Both the position numbers and the translations under genes were made by a program. Source: Trichoplax sp. H2 (taxonomy: Eukaryota; Placozoa; Uniplacotomia; Trichoplacea). Taken from it: a stretch of 25,245 bases of DNA. The stretch lies in the NCBI GenBank assembly GCA_003344405.1, contig NOWV01000402.1, forward strand, positions 1 to 25,245, read 5' to 3'. Positions 9,401 to 21,600 of the stretch are shown here, in pieces. Below the pieces are notes generated by a model that did not search any database, was not told the origin of the DNA, and was given only the letters and a program-made list of their open reading frames with translations. Each line of letters opens with the position of its first letter. Within the stretch, counting starts at the first letter, position 1.

Positions 9401-12400
9401 AGTGTTTATGTAATCATGTAACTAAGACATAAATTAGCTTGCATTTAATAAATATTTAAACGATCCATTTCTTTTAGAATAGAGATTTTTATCAGGCATG
9501 GCAATCAAGCAGAAAAATAGATGATCAATATTTGAGATATAAAACCGATACAGTAAGAAAAAAATCACCATCGGTTGTACAACCATTGTTTTACTATTAT
9601 TGCAAGCCTCAATAGTTAGTCTGTGATTGTTAGATTGAGTGATTATAAAATCACCTTGGGTTCTAAGTATGTGTTGACGGTGATCTTACTGCATAAATGC
9701 AATAAGGATAGCAAAAATCTATCTTATTAATGGATGTATCGATTTACCAAACTATTCACAGTGTACATACCCGTATTCTCATCTAAAAACATTTATAACC
9801 ACTAATCTGTGCCTATTCTGTATAATTTTACTTAATTTGAACGATATGTTGCAGTTATTATTAGTGTTAAATTGATTTAAATAGACGAACGAAGCAAATT
9901 AATAAAGTTCAATTTTCAAAAGTTTGATGTCCTAGTAGAAATTTGTAAATATTAATATATTTACTACTCTAGATACTAATATAACAGTAGTAAAACGAAA
10001 AAGTTAAGGCATGCTAGGTCTAACTGAAAACATTTTAATATTTCTATATAGGTGCTTTCTTGATTCCATACCTTATATTTCTGCTAACATGCGGTATACC
10101 TCTGATGACTTTGGAACTTGCAGTTGGCCAATACTTTCGCAGTGGTCCTGCAAAGGCATTTTATAAAGCTTGTCCTTTACTAGGAGGTAATTTTACTTCA
10201 CTATCAAGATACCTTATTCGAGATTCGTTACTTCTGGAGATGACTTTAGATCTTGTTTATCTACCTATTTTAGGAACAGGTTATGGCATGTTGACTTCGT
10301 TGGCCTATACCGGAATATTCTATAACGTTCTTTTTGCATGGGTGATATTCTTTCTAATCGCTAGTTTCATCACTCCACTTCCGTGGACTAACTGTGATAA
10401 TATTTGGAATACACCATCGTGCTTCGTTAGAAACGCAAGCAATGCCAATTTGTCAGGAACTTCTCCAGCCCAGGAGTTTTACCTGTAATTACTTTGCGTT
10501 TTTATAATTAACTATAATATCTGATTGTACAAGAGCATTATGAAAGCGAATATATCGTAAAGCTCGCCTACTCTTGGAAATAATTCTCTTTGCATCATAT
10601 TGATTTCTCTAGATTTCGGTTACTTAATATCAGTAGCGGTCCAAATGTTCTTGGGCCAATCAGATGGGAACTAGCTTTACTGCTACTTGCAGCTTGGGTA
10701 ATAGTCTATCTTTGCGTTTTTAGAGGCATAAAATGGTCAGGAAAGGTAAGCTATTCGAATACAACATAGAGTACTTAAGTGCAATTCAAAACATTATTGA
10801 ACATAATTAATGTTTTTCATCATAATCGACTGCTATTCTGATATAATTTCGTTATAGAACTTCTGTAATATAATTCAATCTGCAGATATCTTTTGCCTTA
10901 AAGTAATAGGATCATTTTACTTTAAATTATAACAGGTGGTTTATTTTACTGCTACATTTCCATATGTCGTGTTGATCATTTTATTTGTCAGAGGACTGAC
11001 TTTACCTGGAGCAGGTGATGGTATTAGCTACTATTTAAGAGTGGATACAGAGAAATTGAAGCTTGCAAAAGTATGTTGGCATTGCTATAGATAGAAGAAA
11101 ATAATGCTTAAGGATTTCTGTGTACTCATATTACGTTTAATTATATTTAATTATGTTTATAGACTTGGCGTAATGCAGCGACGCAAATTTTTTTCTCTTC
11201 GGGTCTTGCATTTGGACCTATCGTTACTTTTGCCAGCTACAATAAAAAAAGTGATAACGTAGTAAGGTAATTCAAAGTCAGATTCAATCTGATTTAATTG
11301 AACTGGAAACAATTTTATTCTACGTAGTCTTCATGAATAGGCTAAGTATTAAACATCCATAAGAATAAATGCTATGATATATTAAAAAAGAGTGCGCAAA
11401 GTTAAAAGTTCGAGCTTATATTAAAAAATTGAATTAGAATTGATGGTTGATAATGATCCACTAAAATTAATAATTTTCTCCATAAAGAGATGCTGTCATC
11501 ATCAGTGGTGTCAATTGTCTTACCAGCTTCTTTTGCGGTTTTGTTGTATTTTCCGTCCTTGGATATCTATCACATCAACAAGGACTTCCTATTTCTAGAG
11601 TAGTAGCACAAGGTCGGTTTTTATCTCTGTAGCACCAATAGTTAACGAATGAACTTTATAGATTTCTCTTACACTGATTGTCTGCATGTTAACAGAAATT
11701 TTATCAATAGTTAGTAGTTCATAGTTTATTGTTGGCTATTATAATATATATATTGTATACATATTATTATTGATTAGACTACTAATTAGACTACTAACAA
11801 CTGCAAAAAAATCGGTAGGTCCTGGTCTTGTCTTTATTGTTTATCCGACAGCCCTTACCACTCTACCAGCTGCCAACTTCTGGGCGATTTTATTTTTCTT
11901 TATGTTACTTACACTTGGTATCGATTCTCTGGTCAGTTTATACTACTTTTACTTTTCTACTATTTATCGAAATGGCTCTATGATAACTTAATAATTCTGT
12001 ATCAGGGCTCATAGTTTAAAGAATAGATATGAAGAGCTACTATTATCAAAATCCATTTACTCTTAATCTTTCCTTTTTAGATGGGTGGAACGGAATCTCT
12101 ACTGTCAGCGGCAATTGATATTGCACCAAAATTAGCACCATACAGGCCTTGGGTTGCACTTGGTTTTAGTGTCATGTTTTTTCCTCTTGGGTTAATTTTA
12201 ACTACTAGGGTCAGTGAAATTAATCATAAAAAATAGGATAGCTATCCACTACTAGCAGTACGTTAAAACAAGTAGTAAGATTTGTAGCACTTTTAAAGAA
12301 GCTAAATTACAATATAAACTGTCTAGTACCAGTAATATAGTGTCCTAAAACAAGTAGTAAACTTATAACATTTTAAAAGTGATAAAATTATTAATAAACG

Positions 12401-13870
12401 ATCCAGTACCTTCAATTGCACCTGTCGATGATCAAAACAAGTAGTAAAATTCGTAATAATTTTAAACGTGCTTAATTATTATATGAAACTGTAGAGAAGT
12501 GATGTTAAGTCGTATTAACGCTAATACTGAGAAGTAATAGTGCAAGCTATTACAGAAATTATCCAGTATTTGCAAATACAGTGTCATAACATAAATAGAA
12601 AAACTCGAGGCATTTTTAAATGTGATAAAGTATGTTCAATATCTAGTACCTGCAGTGCAGTGTCCTAAAGAAAGCTGTAAAACTCATGGCATTTTTAAGT
12701 ACGCTTAATTATTAAGTAATAATTACATTCTGAACGATTTTTATAACTAGGGAGGCCTCTATATCCTTACATTGCTAAATTTCTATACAGCGTATATTGG
12801 GACCTATATCATCGCATTTATGGAAATAACATCAGTTGTTTATTTCTACGGTACAAGATAAACAGTAAAAGATTTATACAATCGTGTTGACAGCTAGATA
12901 ATATTGATATTAACTTTCAACAATAATACGGATTTGAATAGGAGGTAATCGATTTGCTAAAAACCTCCAGCGCATTACAGGGCAGCCAATCTATTTACCA
13001 ATGAGAATTTGTTGGTATATCATAACTCCCGGAATGATAGTGGTATTTCTTCTAAGTTTATTTAATTAAAAACAGTTTACTAGTAGAAAAGTGGTTTAAT
13101 TTAAATAGCTGAGATAGATCGGTAATAAATTTCATTTATTTTTTCTTTTGAATGGGTAAATTTTCAGTTATAGATTAATCATTCTGCTTAGACGATATAC
13201 CGAATTATAATATTGCTTAATTTTTATTCAATCATATCTATTTAATAGCTAAGCAAGTATATCTTATGATCATATCTATTAATCCTTTGTCAGCACTGCC
13301 ATCATTCTGTTTAGTTGATTTTGCAGAATTAGCAGATTGTCTTCTCTATTTACAATTACTTCGTAGTCATTTGATTAATTTATTATCCAGTGTAAATCTA
13401 CAGTATTTAATAGGTTTAACACTTCTGATGGACCTCATTTTTACATAGCATCGTCTCTTACATTTTCTCCACAAATTTTCTCTTCTGCTATAGATGATAT
13501 TTATATTCAGCTTGGTAAATTATGGGCCGGCTACATACGGCAACAATGTTCCTTTTCCATGGTGGGGAGAACTTGTTGGCTGGATAATGATAGGATTAAT
13601 TATATGTGCTATCTTTATTCCGGCAATTTACAGTTTATGTATCACGCCAGGAACACTAAAAGAAGTAATTATTGATATATGTTTGATAGTTTAACTCTAG
13701 CATTTTTTGTCATAAACGAAACTTAAATTTAATTTTTTTCGACTATTTAGCGATTTAATAAGTTGGCGTTTGTTCCTGAATCGAAAGATGAAATGGAAAA
13801 GATCATATTGCCGGACGATATCGAACTTAAAGATGCTGGTCATAGACCAGTCTCTTATTATTATTTTTAA
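6469..13870 (+). CDS. Gene C: SLC6 Na+/Cl- -coupled transporter, complete, 13 exons
   Basis: Exons: 6469-6658, 10052-10186, 10274-10484, 10613-10745, 10936-11070, 11163-11266, 11488-11612, 11819-11931, 12081-12209, 12751-12850, 12942-13042, 13494-13664, 13751-13870. All introns are GT-AG and the exons join in frame to 588 residues, normal for SLC6. The start has A at -3 and an in-frame TGA at 6403. It should be a 12-TM plasma-membrane symporter moving a small solute inward with Na+ and Cl-. Visible marks: latch Arg28-x-x-Trp31; TM1 [14 protein letters not shown] with Gly47 where monoamine carriers have Asp; gates Arg53 and Glu450; chloride site Tyr70, Gln276, Ser280, Asn312; Na2-site Asp380-Ser381; TM3 Tyr125; EL2 disulfide Cys149-Cys158; sequons Asn162, Asn167, Asn184. 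The TM8 motif LGIDSLMGGTE resembles DAT/NET, but Gly47 argues for an amino-acid-like substrate. Substrate unknown; family certain. Confidence 0.92.
7457..8100. repeat. Tandem repeat of about 180 bp, about four diverged copies, with an internal hairpin
   Basis: Copies begin near 7457, 7634, 7822 and 7913; the third is cut short. Each carries a CAACTAGTTTGAAGTTGTT core or a close variant, then TTAGCCGATGAT in the first two, then a GCATCTTxAGGAAAA segment and a GTTTAATTTTTATATTATAA segment. In the fourth copy the core is a perfect 10-bp inverted repeat (AAGAACAACT at 7936-7945, AGTTGTTCTT at 7953-7962) around a 7-nt loop. The other copies keep shorter stems. Confidence 0.75.
8971..9350. repeat. 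Direct repeat, two diverged copies 258 bp apart
   Basis: The segment around 8971-9090 (ATGATAGACC, CATCTTCCATTTCTTGT, TTATTTACAG, AATACTTGGC) recurs at about 9230-9350 with scattered substitutions (ATGATACGCC, GATCTTTCATTTCTTGT, ATATTTACAG, AATACTTAAC). Both lie inside intron 1 of gene C. Confidence 0.65.
10187..10273 (+). other. Gene C intron 2: 87 bp, multiple of three, no in-frame stop
   Basis: Begins GTAATT after CCTTTACTAGGAG and ends CTATTTTAG before GAACAGGTTATGG. Removing it gives CPLLGGTGYG, which matches the SLC6 CPLxxGxGY junction before TM3. Left in, it would add 29 residues in frame. The equivalent intron in gene D (20111-20202, 92 bp) has an in-frame TGA and is not a multiple of three. 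Confidence 0.85.
12210..12750. other. Gene C intron 9, mostly tandem repeats of about 85 bp
   Basis: Donor GTCAGTG, acceptor ATAACTAG. A unit containing AAAACAAGTAGTAA, then a run near CATTTTTAAA-x-GTG and CTAGTACC, recurs with starts near 12265, 12347 and 12434, and with more decay near 12581 and 12661. A very weak copy may lie between, near 12515. The matching intron of gene D (22272-22403) is only 132 bp, so the expansion is specific to C. Confidence 0.75.
13043..13493. other. Gene C intron 11, 451 bp
   Basis: The donor GTATTTC follows the codons for TPGMIV and the acceptor is GCTATAG before ATGATATTT. The split lies in TM11 at the same place as in gene D. Reading through meets TAA after ten codons, so retention would truncate the protein. 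Nothing else is recognised inside. Its last 20 bp match window positions 1-20 exactly. Confidence 0.8.
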
Positions 13871-13893
13871 TCTGTCGCATTGTGTGCTAGAAC

Positions 13894-13915
13894 GGATACA
13901 GCAGTACCTGTATCC
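13894..13915 (+). repeat. 3' UTR hairpin of gene C (8-bp perfect stem)
   Basis: Same GGATACAG / CTGTATCC inverted repeat as at 421-442, beginning 24 bp after the stop codon of gene C. The related coding-end element CTGGTC-ATA-GACCAG is at 13836-13850. Confidence 0.6.
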
Positions 13916-13973
13916 TACATTAGATTAGATCTACTTTCCATATAAGATTGTTTGTACTTCATTTAAGTTAGAT

Positions 13974-14010
13974 CAGGGACTTCTAAGAGAAATCCTCTTA
14001 AAAGTCCCTG
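13974..14010 (+). repeat. 3' UTR hairpin of gene C (16-bp stem, one mismatch)
   Basis: Arms 13974-13989 and 13995-14010 around a 5-nt loop, identical to 501-537. The single mismatch is also shared, so this pair gives no independent evidence of compensatory change. Confidence 0.65.
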
Positions 14011-17000
14011 GCTTGATTTGATGCCTTCAACTAAAGCGGTGATTATTTTCAAACTTGAAGATTTTAATTCTACATAGCACTTTAGTATACTGATCAGAAC
14101 GGTATTTCTTGTTTTCTACCTATTATAAGAGCTCATCTATTGTCAATTATGATTTATTATGATGTACAAGTAGCTAATTAGATATTTAGCTCATTAGTGA
14201 CGTATACTGCGTCTCATAAATCATAACTTGCTATCCAAGATATGACGTTAGTCCATAACATAACGTCGCAACTGATATTACTTAAAATATATTTTGGGAT
14301 TTAAGAATTGATGATTATCCAAACCTACGTATAACTTGGTGCGTTTAAGCATCGTTTTAATATGTGTTTACTAAATCGAAATAGAGCTTATGAGCACAAC
14401 AGTTTAAACTTACAGTAGTATAATTCCTGAATAAAGTAATGTTAATAACATTCCTAATTATATATCCACCTTTGGGTATTTGATCTTCAAGTTTAGAAAG
14501 ACTTGAAAAGAAGTTGTAATGCTGACGAAACTCAGAGTATGCTTGAACATGGTAAAATTAATTTGCCAATTTGCATTTACCCTAAATAGTTTATGCTAAT
14601 CTTATCATAGGAACAGCATCCATTTTCTTTGCAGTAACATCACTATCACAAAGTAATATTACTACTATCTTTAAAATTATTTAATTACTTTAATAGAAAT
14701 TCGTATTTACTTAACCTTAAACATCCTCCGCAGATTATTAAGTGTCGGTTAGCCTGATTATCACAATATATCGTCATTGTAGTCATTAATCATGGAATTA
14801 AAAATTTATAGAAAGAATGTAATCATTTTTATTAAGAAAGGAAATCACATCTATCGATGGATTACGAATACAATATTTTTTTGTAGGCAAATGTGAATAA
14901 ATATATTAAAGGATTTACAGCTAATGTGGACTGGTCATGTATTATTCCTTGCACCATGTCAGAATAGCGGGAAAAGCTTAGTCCTTTACTATATCTTTTC
15001 GTGACATGACTTATAAGATACTTTTGGATTAACAATTTCATGAATCATGAAAGCCAACTGTAGCGATTTCAGCTAGTCACAGTGATAACATGAAGTATGA
15101 TAGTACCAGAAATTAAAGTAGTTTACAATGTTTAAAATGCCCAATCACTACAGAACCTAAGACATCCCTGTATAGCGCAGGTAGATTGAGATTTGGTAAA
15201 TGTGTTACTAAACGAAGCTATTTCAGTAATTGCTAATTTATATCGATAAAAACGATTGCTATGCTTTCTCCGATTACAAGTAGAATAAATAAGTTATGAT
15301 TTAGCTTATATTTTAGAACATTAGGATATAAATGCCATAATCGGAGTTGGATTGGCAAGCGCTTATAATAACAAGAATTTTTTCGTGATTGTTAATGACA
15401 TATAGTACATAATTATTATTTCTTTCTATGTGTGTAGGGAATTATAAATAATAAATTTGAATCATGCTATAGAAGAAATAGACTACTCGAATTTAGATGT
15501 TCACTATTATGCAGTACAACCCTGAGTTGGCATGTTTACCTCGAATCCATCACATTATTAATAAAACATACATTAATAAAGGTTTTGTAATCGTTTAGGT
15601 ATTTATGGAAATTTGATCCAAGGATCCTGATCAGAACTCAGAGTGTTCGATTGTGCAGTTATTTACCATTAAAATAGAATTTATTCCATACTATAATTTG
15701 ATGCTCGTGATTAAACATTTTAACCAAATCTACGATGATAAATAGTATAAGATCATTTGTAAATTAATGACTTACAAGACATTTGAGCAGTTCAAAGGTT
15801 AATTAAAGTATGAAACTAGACACAGCTCATTTCTTCCCTCTCTTATTTTAGGATATAAAAAGATTATCTCTTAGTTATACGAAATTGTAAACGATAATTC
15901 AACATACAATCTAAGTATATGAATCGTATAGAAGCTAAGCAGCTGCTTCGATCATAAGCTATTACATCAAAACATTATGATTATTTCATTTCTTGTCATT
16001 ACTTCTTAGCATAGTTATCATTGCATATACTGATTATCATTTACTGATACTAGTACTGTACTCCATTACCTAATTATCAGCCATCTTTAAGCACTCCTAA
16101 GCTGAGCTCAGTAACGTATACTATTGTTATTTTTCATTCGCTCTAATACGATCACCCAGTAATATAGTAAATTAAATAGCAATCAGATCGAATTTAATCC
16201 CTAATCCTTGATGACCACTTATTCTTAATATTAATAATACTGTGCTACCCCTTCCTGGCAAAAGATTAGCTCATATTTTTTTGACCTAAGCGTCAGTTAT
16301 CAGTAGCATAAGGCAACAGAAAATTACATTATTGCTTATCGACCAACATAACCTGAATATTATTACCCAGCTAAACAGAGCGTTGATTTAGCGCAATCTT
16401 TGACTATTAATTCTTTAACACATATAGTGAATTAGATAACAATTGGATCGATGATCAAACTAATTTTCGAGGCCCGTATACTTTTAATATCGATAATATT
16501 GCACCACTGCTTCCACGAAAACAATTAGCTCCTATTTTTCGCCTTGTTGTAGTCCTTGGTAGTGAGACGAACCTAACTTATGCAATAAAGTAAAACTTAT
16601 AAGAAACTGTAGTTCTTATCTTATTTTTAAGAAAACACTTATTACAACATGCTATGCGATCAGTATATTATTAAAGAGCTTTATATAGCTGTCACTGATC
16701 ACTAGCACTTTTATGTATCGTGATAACGACGAATAAAGCGATTGGTAATAATATAACTCCGTTATAGGAGCGTATGCAAACGATCATTCCTATGAGAAAC
16801 AGACGTAATTTAAAATCAATAACGAGCCCTTGCTAATTCTCAGCAATGAAACTTGGTCACCAATCGTAGTGTTAATTTTACCATCTGCCGTGAGAGTGTA
16901 AATTTTGAATAATAATCAATCGAAATCATACAATATGGCATAAATACTTTAGCCGATTGAATCATTCCAACCTGGAATGATAGTAAGCAGTGCGTCTATA

Positions 17001-18612
17001 TCAATCTCTTAACAGCCATTCTACTGCCAGCAAAGAGATATTATAATTTATGGCTATTTTTCTACATGAGAAAAGTTTTCGACAAACTTGGAAATATCCA
17101 ATTATGCAAACATCAGAATTATTATTGTTATTGATAACTCCTAAATTGGATGAAAAATATTCTGTTTTATTTACGGTCTCGTAATTAACTGAGTAATTCA
17201 AGTTTATGTTAAATAGATTTAATTGAATCACCACAATATCGAAATCCTCTATTAAAAATAATTCAAATGAAGCATTTCATGCTGGCTTGTTGTGATTCTG
17301 ACATTAGTGCTATTGCAGTATTTCCTGTAGTTATTATATGAGAGTATAATACAGTATAGAAATAGTAAAGCACTGAGTTAGATTACAAGATTTAGAGACT
17401 AAATAAAGACAATTTATTAACTTAGCAGGATATACTAAGAGTATACCATTAGGACTTTGGAAACGGCAAAATTAGTCCAATGTACGTACGCCTTGCTATG
17501 AGGTATCCGGCCAAGTTTTAAAATAAGGGCGCTATAAATTGATTTTTCCTGCATCTTGCGATTGTGTTGATGTTTTAATCGCCATGGATACGATCTGAGC
17601 AAGATTTTCAGCAATGAGTTGAAAGCAATGCCGGAACAATTGATTAATTATGCTATCATTTCTTTAAGTGAATAAAGTGATTGTAATTAAATTAATTGAT
17701 TTTTCAGGGCATAGCAGAAGTTTATCCTAGACGATTTTATCAAGCAATCTATGGTGTTAAAATGAATCCGATAATAATAAAATGCTATAAATTATCAGGT
17801 TATAAAAGTGTGATTAGCTCCGTTAGTCAAAGACGAATGGAATCGATAATCGTCAAGAAAACTACCACATTGCCATTAATCCGCTTAATAATAGCTTTCT
17901 TAGCATCATCTCATGCTACTAAAGTAGAAGCAATAAGCGATTGTCACAAGCTAACCGTAAATAGGTAAATCTTTGAAAAAGCCAAATCATGTTGTACTGC
18001 GCTTACAATGCATAGTTTTAATTTATCCAAAAACTGCCATTATTGACATTTGCTATAGAAACTTATTTCTCTAATCACTCGTTTGTAGCAAAAGGAATGC
18101 TACTGTTGACATTTCGTCGAGCATTGATCTACATATTTTTTAATTAGACTATGTGAATAGGCCATTACCTGAGTCCTTGGTCCATTGAGAAATAATGCAT
18201 TGTTGAAATTATGTTACTATTTACAATGGCTAGATCCTTTCATCTAGTTGTCATATCTTCCAATAGTAGTTCTAAACAACAGTAAAAAGGTTTTACAATA
18301 ATAGATGGAGGTCATATTTATAGGATGCAATGTCTAATGGGTTGATGAATTATTTTTAGGATAAAACATTAGGCGACGAATAAATAAAATTCAACGGAAA
18401 ATCTAGTGACGTTTCTTTAGACCATCCTATCGCGTAAGATCAAAACACAATTTCAATAGGTCCAAGGTAAAATGACGTTGGCAATTTTTGCCTAGATAAA
18501 TTCATTTCTATCCATCATCCAATTGATTCTAACTCGATTAAAACTTGATTTCTTTATCTAGAACTTGAATTTCTTTTTGTAGCTAATATTCTCAATTGCT
18601 ACTAATAATAAA

Positions 18613-21600
18613 ATGGTTGAAGAGAAAGAAATAACAGATCCAGAAAAGGATCAAATTTCAAATTCAGAGGAAGATAGTGATGATAATCGTGAAAGTTGGG
18701 ATAAAAAAATTGATTTCTTCCTATCTTGTGTAGGCTATGCTGTTGGATTTGGTAACTTGTGGAGATTTCCCTATCTTTGCTATGATAATGGTGGAGGTAA
18801 TGTTAACTATCATTTTCAGGGATTACTAACTGGAATACAATCTCTTGCTAGCTTAACCATTTCAATCATGCTATTTTGGCCAACTAAATCATTCTAATTA
18901 TTCCAACTATTTAACATCCCCTTGAACATCTTGATACTTATTAATTCCATTGAATTCATTAAAGTTAGCAATTTCTCTGCCTTCAATAACGTTGTTACCG
19001 GCACAAGCGAGCACAATGCTTGATATCCAGTCCTCTCATTCATTTGCACTATTTTAACAACACCCTTTTAACATAAGATTATAATCTAGCTGAAGTTTAG
19101 GTAATTAAACACGCTATTCAAGGCTACCGTCTTCCAATGATATTGACTGTGGCACTACTGTAGTATAAACTGTAGACACCAGTAAACTTGTTGGTCAGTC
19201 ATGCAGGCGCTTAAACACACATAATTCCATGCCCTAATTGGTTTAAATGACCGTTTCTTCATTATAGGGTATTTAATGCAAGTTGTAATCTTTATTAATG
19301 GAATAGTAAAATTAGAACAAGAGGTGCAGTTATTTTCAATGTTTTGAAGAGGTAAGAAGTAATAATAGTATACTAGTGCAAACTCCCGTCGCTTTGCTGA
19401 CGGTTTACGATAATGTGCTCATTTAACGGATAGTATTACGATTTGATAGACCTGTCAGAGGTTCAATAACTTTATACCGTGTACTATATGCTGTACAAAT
19501 TGTACGGTACAGCACTAATACAAAAATTTTAGTGGTGCAGCCTGTCTATAAAGATAAAATCGAGGGAATGGAACAATTTCCTATCTTGCTAGGTAAAATA
19601 ATAAAATCTCTTCAAGTCATCATCGGAAACGTAATCGAGAAGAAATTGCAACTCAATTGATCCTTTATCGCAATAAAATCCTAACCGTCAATGTATGTGC
19701 AATAGTAAGACTAGATTAATCCAAACTCCATCATATCGTCCAGAACAAGTAAGATCAGTTAGATTCGAAAAAAAATTGCCTTTATCCATAGCGTAATCGA
19801 TGCGCTAGTCCATGCACGCGTTGATGGTGCGTCCATAAGAATTATGAACAACATTCGATTTACCAGTATTTTCACTCGATACAGTGCTAGTTAGACCTTT
19901 TCTATCGATACGAAGCCAATCAAGGAAGATATGGATTAACTTGACTGTGTTGGTTTACCATTATCCCTGAAATAGGTGCTTTCTTGATTCCCTACCTGCT
20001 TTTCCTATTTATTTGTGGTATACCTATGATCGCTATGGAAATGTCTATTGGCCAATGCTTTCGCGGTGGTCCTACCACGGCATATAAAAATATTTGCCCG
20101 ATGTTTGAAGGTATGGATAACGACATGACTCCATGCATTCATTTTCATAATTATTCAAATAGAAACTGTTGTTGAATATCGACAATTTTTTTTGCAAACT
20201 AGGGATTGGATATGCCCAGTTGATGTCGACTTTTCTCTCTGGGATAAACTATGTCGTTATTTTCGCTTGGGTATTATTCTTTTTCATCGCCAGCTTTATC
20301 AGTCCATTGCCGTGGACTACTTGTGGAAATACTTGGAACACCGACAGTTGTTTCGTTAGAAATGGTTCAGAGACGAATATGTCAGGAATTTCCCCGTCTC
20401 AAGAGTTTTTCAAGTAATTATTTATAACAACAATCTTTAACACTCATATTATTCATGATTACATGTTCAACTAGCTAATGAAATGTTATAAAAAAAATCA
20501 ATTGCAAGACATAGTAGATTATCCATACACACATCAGTAGTACATAACACCATTTTCAATAATGCAATTTGCTGTCCTCTTGTAGCGCTCGTGTACTAGG
20601 ATTAACACCTAGTCCTGCCCAGTTTGGTCACGTAAGATGGGAGCTCGCATTATTATTATTATTAGCTTGGACAATTATTTATCTCTGCGTCTTCAAAGGC
20701 ATTAAATGGTCAGGAAAGGTAAGACATATACTACTGTCAATACAATTATGTATAAGAGAAATGAGAATAGCAAGTGTCTATTAAGCAGGTTAAGACTTCA
20801 TTATTTTATCGTATCGACTGTAGTTAACTAGAATAGTTCCGACGCCATGTTGATCATTACCATAATGACAACTTTACTTGCGAATTAGAGCTATATTACT
20901 TCATCAAATTAATTGTAGTTAATTAAAATAGTTCAAGACGTTGTTTGTATCGTTACAGTCATGACGACTTAATTAGTAAATAAATTAAATCTATACTACT
21001 ATCAAGTATCTCACGAGGAAAAGGATTAAATACGCCTTTCGCATTGTAATAAGGGAAACTGTCAATTTCTTATCATCCATTTGAAACATAATTTACATTT
21101 ACGTTTACAAATCCGATAGGTGGTTTACGTTACTGCTACGTTTCCCTACGTCGTGTTGATCATCTTATTTTTCCGAGGAGTTACTTTGCCTGGAGCCGGT
21201 AGAGGCATTAACTTCTACTTAAGAGTCGATGTGGATAAGTTAAGGCTAGCAGGCGTAAGTTCCATTAGAATGATGTTAACTAACTAATAAAAGAACACAG
21301 ATCGATGTTCATCCTGCCGTCTTAATAACATGTTGTTCCGATATCGGATGAATAAGTTGATTATTAACATACTGATAGAAGTTAATTTTGGATTGATAGA
21401 CTTGGGCTAGAGCAGGAACACAAATATTTTATTCGTTAGGTACAGCTTTTGGTCCAATGATTACCTTTGCAAGTTATAACAAGAGAAGTAATAATGTACT
21501 ACGGTAATGCAATATATCGATTTTGTATCCGAAATTCGATAAACTGCGAACTACGATTTATTAACTAACATTGAACGTTCAATTGAATATTTCAATATAA

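Larger units (their letters stand above)
6659..10051. other. Gene C intron 1, 3.4 kb, rich in diverged repeats
   Basis: Starts GTACGTAC after a split Gly codon (phase 1) and ends TATATAG before the GCTTTCTTG of TM2. It is almost three times as long as intron 1 of gene D (18797-19975). The excess is partly local duplication, with repeat families at 7457-8100 and 8971-9350. No convincing gene, transposase or RNA gene is seen on either strand. Short open frames here lack recognisable homology and fall where repeats happen to lack stops. Confidence 0.75.
13474..14059 (+). repeat. Near-identical duplicate block, copy 2 (with 1-586)
   Basis: Partner of the block at the left edge: two substitutions, no gaps. 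It covers the end of intron 11, exon 12, intron 12, exon 13 and about 190 bp after the stop of gene C. The right edge is sharp: position 14060 is the first of many mismatches, although the sequences beyond are still diverged homologues. Confidence 0.95.
13871..18612. other. Spacer between genes C and D, homologous to the spacer after gene A
   Basis: Its first 189 bp belong to the near-identical block. From 14060 to about 15210, and again at 16180-16560, it is a diverged homologue of the spacer after gene A. Conserved landmarks include TAACTTGGTG followed by TTTAAGCATCG, AAATTTATAGAAAGAATGTA and AATAGCGGGAAAAGCTTA. About 15220-16180 has no counterpart after A. AATAAA at 14430-14435 is conserved in position with 1275-1280 and is a weak poly(A) candidate for C. 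From 16560 to 18612 I see no gene. A 90-codon open frame at 17696-17968 has no recognisable features. The promoter of D should be at the right end, without a clear motif. Confidence 0.7.

Noticed and set aside
10060-10488. A single 142-codon open frame taken as one exon of gene C
   Set aside because: The segment 10187-10273 interrupts the conserved CPLxxGxGY junction and has GT and AG ends. Removing it restores the family sequence and matches the gene D exon lengths. The open frame results from a stop-free intron.
13266-13448. A 60-codon open frame inside intron 11 of gene C as an extra exon
   Set aside because: Joining exon 11 directly to exon 12 gives continuous TM11 matching gene D. An added exon would break the helix, and gene D has no equivalent.
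17696-17968. A 90-codon open frame in the C-D spacer as a gene
   Set aside because: No recognisable motif, low-complexity composition and no support from the homologous spacer after gene A, which has no counterpart here.
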